In this document: piece after piece, positions 1 to 4,422 of the stretch
Position numbering within the stretch: position 1 is the first letter of the stretch
Layout of the letters: every line of letters begins with the position of its first letter
Source of the DNA: an uncultured Prochlorococcus sp.
GTDB lineage: Bacteria > Cyanobacteriota > Cyanobacteriia > PCC-6307 > Cyanobiaceae
NCBI GenBank assembly: GCA_902572675.1
Contig: CACGGY010000053.1
Coordinates: forward strand, 1-5,973
Direction of reading: 5' to 3'
DNA: 5,973 nucleotides
Made by a program: the position numbers and the translations under genes
Notes under the pieces: generated by a model
What the model was told of the DNA's origin: nothing
Databases searched by the model: none
The model's input: only the letters and a program-made list of their open reading frames with translations

Positions 1-64
1 AAATAAATACTCAATCGAATAACTTCAATAAATGTCTAAACTTTTCTTAAAAAAAATAAAAATC

Positions 65-166
65 TTATTTCAAGTAAATAGATCCTCGATAAGTAAGCTT
101 TATCAACTTTTCTTCTTGTTTTCTACAATATACAAATGACTTTCCATTGAAATACATGTTTACCAT
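65..166 (-). CDS. DUF4278-like 33-residue peptide
   Basis: The minus-strand ATG at 166 opens a 33-codon frame ending in TAA at 67-65. The start is well supported: AGGAG (178-174) lies 7 nt upstream. The protein begins MVNMYFNGKSFVYC and ends KLTYRGSIYLK. The LTYRGxxY motif at residues 24-31 is the hallmark of cyanobacterial DUF4278 proteins, a family of unknown function in which the YRG motif usually sits near the N-terminus. Here it closes the protein, so this may be a minimal or divergent member. There is no signal peptide or membrane segment, and the protein is basic with one Cys at residue 14. A near-consensus promoter and a structured leader lie upstream (separate entries), which suggests a monocistronic regulated transcript. 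The gene call is fairly secure; the family link rests on one short motif. Confidence 0.65.
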   Translation of the reverse strand: MVNMYFNGKSFVYCRKQEEKLIKLTYRGSIYLK

Positions 167-264
167 GATGCAGCTCCTGAACTTGCTCAAGTCCCCGTCC
201 TATGACTTGAGTCGTACTGCGGTCTATCAAATGGTAGATCGGACGATTTTGTAGTAGTTACTAC
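167..264 (-). promoter_or_regulatory. Structured 5' leader of the DUF4278-like gene
   Basis: From the predicted transcription start (about 264) to the ATG there are about 98 nt, visibly richer in G+C than the flanks. They hold three inverted repeats. CTCAAGTC/GACTTGAG (186-193 with 204-211) has a 10-nt loop. A 9-position stem at 220-228 with 233-241 encloses AAAT; it is fully paired with wobbles on the plus strand but has two A-C mismatches on the minus strand. TTGTAGTA/TACTACAA (249-266) lies at the transcript's 5' end. The arm at 186-193 can alternatively pair within 182-193 (ACTTG/CAAGT), so two folds next to the ribosome binding site compete. A regulatory role is inference. The wobble asymmetry leaves open a plus-strand structured RNA instead. 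Confidence 0.45.
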
Positions 265-270
265 AATCCA

Positions 271-299
271 TTTATAAAGTATTTATACTTAGATGTCAA
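271..299 (-). promoter_or_regulatory. Sigma-70-type promoter, minus strand
   Basis: Read on the minus strand, TTGACA (299-294) is followed after exactly 17 nt by TATAAA (276-271). This is a perfect -35 box and a one-mismatch -10 box, and it predicts a start near 264. The promoter begins 4 nt after the stop codon of the upstream minus-strand ORF (303) and points at the DUF4278-like gene, which fits the local gene order. Confidence 0.75.
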
Positions 300-302
300 C
301 AA

Positions 303-449
303 TTAATAGAAACTAAACTTCAATTTAAAATTAGATTCTTCTCTCACAAACTCCCTAAAAAGAATAAAGAACATATAACTACGAGTAACTCCCATAAAAA
401 CTGAAACAAATGCTAAAACTACACAAATAGGGCAATGTAAGAATCCCAT
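303..449 (-). CDS. Small hydrophobic protein, 48 residues
   Basis: The minus-strand ATG at 449 opens a 48-codon frame ending in TAA (305-303). Residues 1-34 are strongly hydrophobic with a CPIC pair at positions 6-9, consistent with one membrane segment; the tail is charged (REFVREESNFKLK). The start overlaps the stop of the preceding frame by one base (TAATG at 451-447), a usual arrangement for translational coupling. The gene ends just before the promoter of the next minus-strand gene. No strong ribosome binding site is visible, only a GGA about 9 nt upstream, which fits coupling. I recognise no family. The call rests on the coupling and the fit between neighbours. Confidence 0.45.
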   Translation of the reverse strand: MGFLHCPICVVLAFVSVFMGVTRSYMFFILFREFVREESNFKLKFSFY

Positions 450-622
450 TATTTATTTTCCAATATAAACTTTAATTCAACCTCTGCATTAAGAATATCA
501 ATTCTTCTCTTAAGTAGTTTAAAAAATTTAGTTATTTTTTTCAAAATTAAATCTTATTTAGGCAACAACAATAATATTATTCCAAGAGCTAATATATCAA
601 TGAGCAAAAATACTGAATCCAT
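449..622 (-). pseudogene. Small membrane-protein frame interrupted by TAA
   Basis: The minus-strand ATG at 622 begins MDSVFLLIDILALGIILL, a clear membrane segment ending LLPK at residue 22, then meets TAA at 556-554. The same frame continues for 34 codons (DLILKKITKFFKLLKRR, then IDILNAEVELKFILENK), a plausible amphipathic cytosolic tail, to TAA at 451-449. Replacing the first TAA by one sense codon gives a continuous 57-residue protein, and CAA to TAA is the simplest single change. The downstream ATG of the 48-residue protein overlaps the final stop, which suggests that the whole frame was once translated. Alternatives are two separate micro-ORFs (the second without a good start), or a 22-residue membrane peptide as the real product. 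Confidence 0.45.
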
Positions 623-648
623 TGATATAACTATAGTTTTGTAGCAAT

Positions 649-654
649 ATTATA
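649..654 (-). promoter_or_regulatory. Possible -10 element
   Basis: TATAAT on the minus strand (654-649) is a perfect -10 hexamer. It would start transcription near 642, about 20 nt before the ATG at 622. No convincing -35 element is visible, and in DNA this A+T-rich a single TATAAT is weak evidence. Confidence 0.3.
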
Positions 655-765
655 CAATCAACATATGCTCATATAAGTCTAATCAGTTAACCAATAAAGG
701 CTTATTCATAATCGAATATAATAATTGGTGATCTAGTTACCTTGCAGTGCTATTTTTCTTTTGCT

Positions 766-816
766 AAAAAAATAGAGCGGGCTAAAGTCCAATGCTCCAC
801 GAGGATTTAGTCCGCT
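766..816 (-). terminator. Intrinsic terminator, minus strand
   Basis: The arms 776-786 and 806-816 form an 11-position stem (AGCGG...CTAAA with TTTAG...CCGCT; one G-T on the plus strand, A-C on the minus strand), extended inwards by a TCC/GGA pairing. Read on the minus strand it is followed after CTA by seven T (772-766). The plus side lacks a T tract, so the minus direction is favoured. No convincing minus-strand gene lies directly upstream. An open minus frame runs into the hairpin (to TAG at about 788-786) but has no ATG, GTG or TTG start. Confidence 0.6.
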
Positions 817-968
817 GCCTTAAGCCTGAAAGTGCAAAGTTGTTCTCGATAAATATAAATCTATACTTTATGAGATAAATATCTTGATTGATTGATAAAT
901 TTGTTTTATATATTGCTATTACAAAATTTATGAGGTTATTTGGATTTAGTTACTAAATCCTCGTGGAG
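795..968. repeat. 16-bp inverted repeat sharing half of the terminator
   Basis: CTCCACGAGGATTTAG at 795-810, which lies in the terminator loop and right arm, recurs as its exact reverse complement at 953-968, 142 bases later. The second copy also belongs to a local palindrome (GGATTTAGT-T-ACTAAATCC, 942-960). Similarity continues beyond the core, since CTTTAG follows at a similar distance in both copies. This may be a dispersed terminator-associated element or a partial duplication. Confidence 0.7.
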
Positions 969-1448
969 AAAGCTTTAGTTAACTTCTTTTACTGGTTACT
1001 AATAAGATCAGCCGAATCTCATTATGGAGAATCATTTGTATCTGTAAAAGTTCCATCTAACTCAATCAAAAGTTTTTACTGATTCTATAAAGTTTTTATT
1101 TGAAGGTTTTATTATTCAATTAATAGCTTTCTGAAACTTGAAAAACTTGTTTGAGTTAATTTAGTTAATTATCTCTATTGCAAATTAAGATAACGTTGTT
1201 AATCTTGCAGTTAAAGAAGGTACTTATTTCTTAGACTGATACAATTTGATCATTTAAATTCCAACGAAGATGATGGCCTCATGTCAATATAAGATTTAAG
1301 GGCTTTACGTCTTCGAAAAAAGAAAATTGAAAGTGATAAGAAAGCCAGAAAATATATCTTGGCGATAAATCAAAGATATAGAAAAATGAATCCTCCTAAA
1401 AGTAATAACTTTTTAAGGAATATGAACCCTTTTAAAAAGGCCGCTTAA
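963..1448 (+). pseudogene. Decayed gene, unrecognised product
   Basis: A chain of coding-looking segments spans this interval. Segment one is 963-1082 in the frame of a GTG at 963, with KALVNFFYWLLIRSAESHYG and then FVSVKVPSNSIK. Skipping one A in the A run at about 1068-1071 moves into a second frame reading VFTDSIKFLFEGF. That frame meets TGA at 1132, TAG at 1162 and TAA at 1186, then reads DNVVNLAVKEGTYFLD. The last part is the best: frame 1215-1448 reads FDHLNSNEDDGLMSI, TAA at 1290-1292, then 51 codons beginning DLRALRLRKKKIESDKKARK and ending MNPFKKAA. Its purine-rich first codon positions and mixed charged composition look coding. It has no ATG start with a ribosome binding site. I recognise no family. 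The final segment is moderately convincing; joining it to the earlier ones is inference. Confidence 0.38.
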
Positions 1449-1790
1449 ATTTTTAATCCTATTTTTTTTAATTTGATTAAATTTGCATCTTTCAGAGTAA
1501 GATTTTAATGGTGTTTCTTTGGAAGAGTTTCACCAAGGGGGTCAATTTTTGGCCCCTTCTTTCCTGAGATATTTTTTAATTGAAACTCATTCAAAATAAA
1601 AATAATACTTTTCTAAAAGGTAAAAGTGATTTAAATCTTTTGTTTAAAGTTTGTTATTACCACTTTATGAAAACGCTATATCTTCAACTAGATCATCACA
1701 TTAAAAAGAAAAATTTGAGCAGGAATCATATCATATATCTAAATTCATAGACTTTTTTTCAAAAATTATGAAATTTTTCATTTGCAATTT
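1449..1790. other. Non-coding interval
   Basis: Apart from the terminator at 1535-1558, I see no well supported feature here. A 27-codon plus ORF at 1667-1750 and an 8-codon ORF at 1768-1794 lack ribosome binding sites. The latter ends in TGA overlapping the two ATG codons of the next gene (1791 and 1794) and could be a leader peptide, but is more likely chance. Confidence 0.45.
1535..1558 (+). terminator. Probable intrinsic terminator
   Basis: GGGG/CCCC, extended by a T-G and a C-G pair inside and weak pairs outside, encloses an AATTTTT loop. It is followed by the pyrimidine-rich tail TTCTTTCC. It lies about 90 nt after the stop at 1448 and would end transcription of the 963-1448 remnant. 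The tail is an imperfect T tract, so strength is uncertain. Confidence 0.5.
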
Positions 1791-1997
1791 ATGATGACTT
1801 ATCCTAGTAGTTGGGAATTCTACAAAGAAGTTGAAACTAAGATTTTATGGGTCAATATTTGTGCCCAAGATTTAGAAGGAGTAGCTATTTCAATCAATAA
1901 ATGGTGGAAGACAAGATATCCAGCATACAAAATCAGAATAGTTTCTAAAAAAGAATTTGAACTAATAAAAATGAAAGCTGAGAAAAAGGAACAATAA
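1791..1997 (+). CDS. Hypothetical small protein, 68 residues
   Basis: The frame opens at TTG 1782, but the tandem ATG codons at 1791 and 1794 are more likely starts, giving 68 or 67 residues. There is no ribosome binding site. The protein is soluble and basic. It contains MTYPSSWEFYKEVETKILWV near the N-terminus, then INKWWKTRYPAYKIRI and a Lys/Glu-rich tail ending KKEQ. Aromatic residues are conspicuous, and the alternating pattern suggests a compact alpha/beta fold. I do not recognise a family. It stands alone between the terminator region and the next small gene. Composition is convincingly protein-like and unlike the random translations around it. Confidence 0.6.
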   Translation: MMTYPSSWEFYKEVETKILWVNICAQDLEGVAISINKWWKTRYPAYKIRIVSKKEFELIKMKAEKKEQ

Positions 1998-2073
1998 AAT
2001 TATTCTTTGGTAAATTTTGATGCTGAATATTTAATTTTTGCAGCTATTATAAGTTCATTACATTAATGAAGGA

Positions 2074-2229
2074 ATGAACTCTGCATTATCAAAAGTATCA
2101 AATTTAAAACTAAACAGACTTTCTAAAATAGCTATTACTCTCACATCATCAACTTTTTTCTTGTACGCCTTGGGTCAAGCTCCAATTTTTAAAAATGTTC
2201 TCGCAGGTGCCTTTTCTTGTTCTGGATAA
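2074..2229 (+). CDS. Hypothetical small membrane or exported protein, 51 residues
   Basis: ATG at 2074 opens a 51-codon frame to TAA at 2227-2229. A basic N-terminal part (SKVSNLKLNRLSK) precedes a hydrophobic stretch at about residues 19-34 (IAITLTSSTFFLYALG). After it come QAPIFKNVLAGAF and a short SCSG end. This is the layout of a membrane anchor with the N-terminus inside, or of a long signal sequence. AAGGA lies immediately before the ATG, too close to act as a normal ribosome binding site, so initiation may be leaderless or weak. I recognise no family. The ordered basic-hydrophobic-polar layout and GC-containing codons make it likely real. Confidence 0.5.
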   Translation: MNSALSKVSNLKLNRLSKIAITLTSSTFFLYALGQAPIFKNVLAGAFSCSG

Positions 2230-2320
2230 AAAAATACTTTTTTTAAAGAAAAGCCAAAAAGCTTTAATAGAAAACGATTGATAGTCGATCTAAACTTGGA
2301 GGTGTAATACCCTCTTTTTA

Positions 2321-2380
2321 ATGTCAAATAGATTTATTGCTGAAAAGATAATGACTTTTCTTATTTCTCTTATCAGCTGA
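2321..2380 (+). CDS. Possible 19-residue leader peptide
   Basis: ATG at 2321 encodes a 19-residue peptide (MSNRFIAEKIMTFLISLIS) whose TGA (2378-2380) overlaps the next ATG by one base (TGATG). GGAGG lies at about 2309-2313, rather too far upstream for ideal initiation. It may serve only to deliver ribosomes to the following ORF. It is equally possible that it is a chance frame, so confidence is low. Confidence 0.28.
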   Translation: MSNRFIAEKIMTFLISLIS

Positions 2381-2496
2381 TGAATATCTCCACACACCTA
2401 TTAATAGATGCTGCGATATTAAGCGCTGCCCTTACAATTACTTTGGTATTAAGAGCAAAAAGTAATGCTGCTAGAGAAGACAAAGGAGATCAATGA
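2380..2496 (+). CDS. Small single-pass membrane protein, 38 residues
   Basis: ATG at 2380 opens a 38-codon frame to TGA at 2494-2496. Residues 7-24 (LLIDAAILSAALTITLVL) form a clear transmembrane helix, followed by a charged tail RAKSNAAREDKGDQ. The start overlaps a TGA (TGATG) and the 3' end overlaps the next gene by 32 nt in another frame. No ribosome binding site of its own is visible, so coupled translation is the natural reading. The layout resembles the many single-helix micro-proteins of picocyanobacteria, but I cannot name a family. Confidence 0.5.
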   Translation: MNISTHLLIDAAILSAALTITLVLRAKSNAAREDKGDQ

Positions 2497-2725
2497 TTAT
2501 AAAGAAGAAGAAAAAGAATTTAAAAAGAATTTAAATTATACAAAATTTGGAACTTTATTATTTATGGTAGTTCCCTTGCTATTGGTGTTTTTTAGTTTAT
2601 TTATATTCTTCTTATATCTTTATAAATAAATTTCTCAAATATACGGCATAGCGATTAATTATGGGGTTCTGAGTCTTCTATTACTTGGTGAGTTTGCATA
2701 CTTTACTTATAAACTTAAACTCTAA
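2465..2725 (+). pseudogene. Two-helix membrane protein frame interrupted by TAA
   Basis: ATG at 2465, inside the end of the previous gene, opens a charged N-terminus (MLLEKTKEINDYKEEEKEFK) followed by a long hydrophobic helix (about residues 31-52, with VVPLLLVFFSLFIFFL). TAA stops it after 54 codons at 2627-2629. In the same frame 31 more codons follow to TAA at 2723-2725: ISQIYGIAINYGVLSLLLLG then EFAYFTYKLKL, a second helix with a basic end. Joined, the frame is an 86-residue two-helix protein. The current product may be the functional 54-residue one-helix form, or the TAA may be a nonsense mutation (CAA to TAA is one change) or be read through. The 54-codon part is likely real; the extension is inferred. 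Confidence 0.5.
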
Positions 2726-2736
2726 TTTTAAAAAAA

Positions 2737-3064
2737 CATTACATTCCAAAATTGATTAAAAAGATACCCTAAGGAATTGAACTTGATAAAGAACGTTTAA
2801 AAAATCTATTGGATAATAACTTCATATTTGATTAGGTTATTCCAACTTCATTCGAACCATATATTATCGCTGAGATCTTATGGTAAAAAGGTAGCCAAGC
2901 TACTGGCTAATGAATATTTTACCAGTTTTCAAAGAAATATATTTCAAAAAACCATGAAAAAATATTCACGATATTTTTACGATTTTTCGAGCCAAAATGA
3001 AATAAAAGAGGGGCTTATAAAGTCCCAAATAAAAAAATCAAAAGTGGTAATACCTGAAAAATAA
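2737..3064 (+). pseudogene. Decayed gene, unrecognised soluble protein
   Basis: One frame reads HYIPKLIKKIP, TAA (2770-2772), then GIELDKERLKNLLDNNFIFD, TAG (2833-2835), then VIPTSFEPYIIAEI. Removing one T near 2877-2879 joins it to the frame that reads YGKKVAKLLANEYFTSFQRN and continues through MKKYSRYFYDFSS to IKKSKVVIPEK and TAA at 3062-3064. The joined protein would be about 108 residues, soluble and Lys-rich, with no recognised domain. The 78-codon stretch 2828-3064 looks open from a TTG, but its first 15 or so residues are the out-of-frame reading of the better segment. Two nonsense codons and one frameshift point to a dead gene; start codon unknown. Confidence 0.45.
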
Positions 3065-3230
3065 AAGGGCATTTTCCTTCTTCAAGTTTCATATACCTCA
3101 CTGTCCACAAAGTCGATGAGGTCCTTTTGAATCCTGGATAATTTCTACTCCTATTGAATGGGTTAAGATAGTCGTTACAGCCACAAAGCACTTATACTCG
3201 GGTAATAATACTCTATCAATTTCAAGTTAA
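3064..3230 (+). pseudogene. Frameshifted small gene remnant
   Basis: A frame reading SSSFIYLTVHKVDEV (3079-3123) runs to TAA at 3139-3141. A second frame from 3120 reads GPFESWIISTPIEWVKIVV then TATKHLYSGNNTLSISS to TAA at 3228-3230. One extra base near 3121 would join them as KVDEV-PFESW, giving a continuous protein-like frame of about 50 codons. No start codon with a ribosome binding site is seen. I recognise no family. Chance open frames of this size are common at this base composition, so this is tentative. Confidence 0.3.
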
Positions 3231-3232
3231 AA

Positions 3233-3237
3233 GGAGG
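3233..3237 (+). promoter_or_regulatory. Orphan ribosome binding site
   Basis: GGAGG after AAAA precedes ATAATTAAAAAGTAG, where no ATG, GTG or TTG follows at useful distance. A second, functional AAAGGAGG begins 24 nt later at 3257. It may be the relic of a lost micro-ORF or a ribosome standby site. Confidence 0.35.
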
Positions 3238-3268
3238 ATAATTAAAAAGTAGAGATAAAGGAGGTTTT

Positions 3269-3433
3269 ATGAAACTCACTACTCCATTCGTAGCTCTCAG
3301 AAATGCAACTTCAGACATGTGGAGAATGCATGATTTCAATTATCAATTACCCAAAAAAGAATTAAAAAAATATTGGGATCAAGAATGTATAGCGCATCCT
3401 ACTAATAGTCATTGCAAACTTTATTGTGATTAA
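3269..3433 (+). CDS. Small protein with CP12-like Cys-x8-Cys C-terminal tail, copy 1
   Basis: ATG at 3269 follows AAAGGAGG (3257-3264) with 4 nt spacing and opens a 54-codon frame to TAA at 3431-3433. The N-terminus is MKLTTPFVAL; the C-terminus is ECIAHPTNSHCKLYCD. That tail matches the C-terminal loop of CP12 in spacing: C-x3-P-x4-C-[KR]-[LV]-Y-x-D. In CP12, which bridges GAPDH and phosphoribulokinase in the Calvin cycle, the C-terminal Cys pair forms a redox-sensitive disulfide and the tail enters the GAPDH NAD site. The N-terminal Cys pair and central helix motif of CP12 are absent, and an extra Cys (residue 53) replaces the acidic residue. A role in GAPDH binding is inference. A related peptide lies at 3634-3780. 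Confidence 0.75.
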   Translation: MKLTTPFVALRNATSDMWRMHDFNYQLPKKELKKYWDQECIAHPTNSHCKLYCD

Positions 3434-3519
3434 TATCCGATCTATCTTAAGTATTATTACCCTTGCTTTTTATATTTAATCCGTACTAAAGCTTAGTTAT
3501 TAAAAAAGGAGGAAAGTAG

Positions 3520-3621
3520 ATGACTAATTTAAGTTTAGAGATTCTTTTTTGGACAATCTTAATTGCATATCTTGGATTAAGGTTTAATCAAACTTGGAAT
3601 GGCTACAAACGACAATATTAA
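3520..3621 (+). CDS. Small single-pass membrane protein, 33 residues
   Basis: ATG at 3520 has an ideal ribosome binding site: AAGGAGG at 3506-3512, 7 nt spacing. The frame is 33 codons to TAA at 3619-3621. Residues 6-20 (EILFWTILIAYLGL) form one hydrophobic helix, and the tail RFNQTWNGYKRQY is basic and aromatic. It sits 86 nt after the first Cys-tail peptide and 12 nt before the second, so all three probably share a transcript. The family is not recognised. Its size and layout resemble small subunits or accessory peptides of photosynthetic membrane complexes, but nothing specific supports that. Confidence 0.65.
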   Translation: MTNLSLEILFWTILIAYLGLRFNQTWNGYKRQY

Positions 3622-3633
3622 TAGGAGGACAAA

Positions 3634-3780
3634 ATGAGACTAAAAACGCAATTCACAGTTCCAAAAAAAGATTTGAGAGATCTTGATTACGTAAGGAAAA
3701 TGCAAACTTTAGAAAAAACTCTCAAACAAAGTTGTATAGATTATCCATCTGAGGAATATTGTTTAGTTTGTTGCAACTAA
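3634..3780 (+). CDS. Small protein with CP12-like Cys-x8-Cys C-terminal tail, copy 2
   Basis: ATG at 3634 follows AGGAGG (3623-3628) with 5 nt spacing and opens a 48-codon frame to TAA at 3778-3780. The tail SCIDYPSEEYCLVCCN keeps the C-x3-P-x4-C spacing of the peptide at 3269, and both N-termini fit M-[KR]-L-x-T-x-F, so the two appear paralogous. Here the end is more divergent from CP12: LVCCN replaces the usual basic-Val-Tyr-acidic-Asp, adding two more Cys (four in the last 15 residues). The middle (VPKKDLRDLDYVRKMQTLEK) is likely a charged helix. Thiol-based redox switching, metal binding or partner docking are all possible. The gene is secure; its function is not. Confidence 0.7.
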   Translation: MRLKTQFTVPKKDLRDLDYVRKMQTLEKTLKQSCIDYPSEEYCLVCCN

Positions 3781-3854
3781 ATATCAATAAATAATTATTT
3801 TTCGCAAATAAATTCTAGTCGTATTTATTAATTCACTAGCAGAGAGGTTGATTG

Positions 3855-4379
3855 ATGAAATTAAAATTCTACCCTACAACTATTTTTAGAGAAACTCCCA
3901 AAGTAACTTTTTTTGATGCAGGCATAGAGTCAACTAATGGTTGTGATGTAGTAATGCATTCTGGAGAGGCTATATCTCCTCCAGATGAATTTGAGTACGA
4001 ACAGTACTACGTACACAGTCACCAAATTGATCACAATTTAGTTATTACTGGGGAGCGGAAATTTATTTTGATAAATCCAACTTGGGACGAGCCACATCAT
4101 GTAATTTATCTAAAAAGATCTATGGGAGCGCTTGAAATTCCTATTGGCACTTATCATAGGTCAATCTCTGGGAAAGAAGGGAGCATTGTTTTAAATCAAC
4201 CTGTCAGAGATAAATTTTTTGATCCAAAAAAAGAATTTATCCCTCAAAAACTAAACAAATTAAGCCTTATTAAGGCTAGAAAAATTCCTCCCGTTTATTG
4301 GGTTTGGGAAAATGATCAAATCAAAAGATTAATGTTTAATCCTTTAGTTAAAAAAACTGCAAATTCAAATCGATATTAA
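3855..4379 (+). CDS. Cupin-fold protein, 174 residues
   Basis: The start is ATG 3855, with GAGAGG (3842-3847) at 7 nt spacing; the in-frame TTG at 3852 is too close. Residues 50-67 contain YYVHSHQIDHNLVITGE, matching cupin motif 1 (H-x-H, then a third ligand, then G), with His54 and His56. His60 stands where most cupins have Glu. Residues 91-101 (GALEIPIGTYH) match motif 2 (G-x4-P-x-G-x2-H), with His101 as ligand. Together these form a metal site on a single beta-barrel. There is no signal peptide, so it is probably cytosolic. The C-terminal 60 residues (KLNKLSLIKARKIPPVYWVW and after) are an extension I do not recognise. Substrate unknown: the cupin fold covers dioxygenases, isomerases and binding proteins. 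It lies 74 nt after the Cys-tail peptide and 43 nt before the PIN remnant. Confidence 0.75.
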   Translation: MKLKFYPTTIFRETPKVTFFDAGIESTNGCDVVMHSGEAISPPDEFEYEQYYVHSHQIDHNLVITGERKFILINPTWDEPHHVIYLKRSMGALEIPIGTYHRSISGKEGSIVLNQPVRDKFFDPKKEFIPQKLNKLSLIKARKIPPVYWVWENDQIKRLMFNPLVKKTANSNRY

Positions 4380-4422
4380 AATTCAAACTCACTTCATAAT
4401 CAATTTAAAGAGGACCTTAATC

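Larger units (their letters stand above)
623..962. other. Largely non-coding interval
   Basis: Apart from the possible -10 element, the terminator and the inverted repeat listed separately, I see no supportable gene here. The 28-codon plus ORF starting at 792 begins inside the terminator hairpin and has no ribosome binding site. No tRNA-like cloverleaf is apparent. Confidence 0.5.

Noticed and set aside
155..253. Plus-strand 32-codon ORF (MFTMMQLLNLLK start)
   Set aside because: It is antisense to the leader and start of the DUF4278-like gene, has no ribosome binding site, and its open frame follows from the hairpin-rich leader.
601..645. 14-codon plus ORF MSKNTESIDITIVL
   Set aside because: Too short, antisense to the better supported membrane ORF, and no ribosome binding site.
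792..878. Plus-strand 28-codon ORF starting MLHEDLVRCLKPE
   Set aside because: It starts inside the terminator hairpin with no ribosome binding site; length is within chance.
786..950. Minus-strand frame of about 55 codons ending ALSGLRQRTKSSWSIGL
   Set aside because: No ATG, GTG or TTG start is present, and the end lies in the terminator; possible remnant only.
1667..1750. 27-codon plus ORF MKTLYLQLDHHIKKK...
   Set aside because: No ribosome binding site and no recognisable layout; chance frame at this base composition.
449..2886. Alternative genetic code with TAA/TAG read as Gln
   Set aside because: The cupin and LOG genes use CAA/CAG for Gln and terminate with TAA, and frameshifts accompany some of the stops, so decay is simpler.
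2974..3091. 25-codon minus ORF MKLEEGKCPFIFQVLPLLIF
   Set aside because: It overlaps the more convincing plus-strand remnant; only a weak GAGG at very short spacing.
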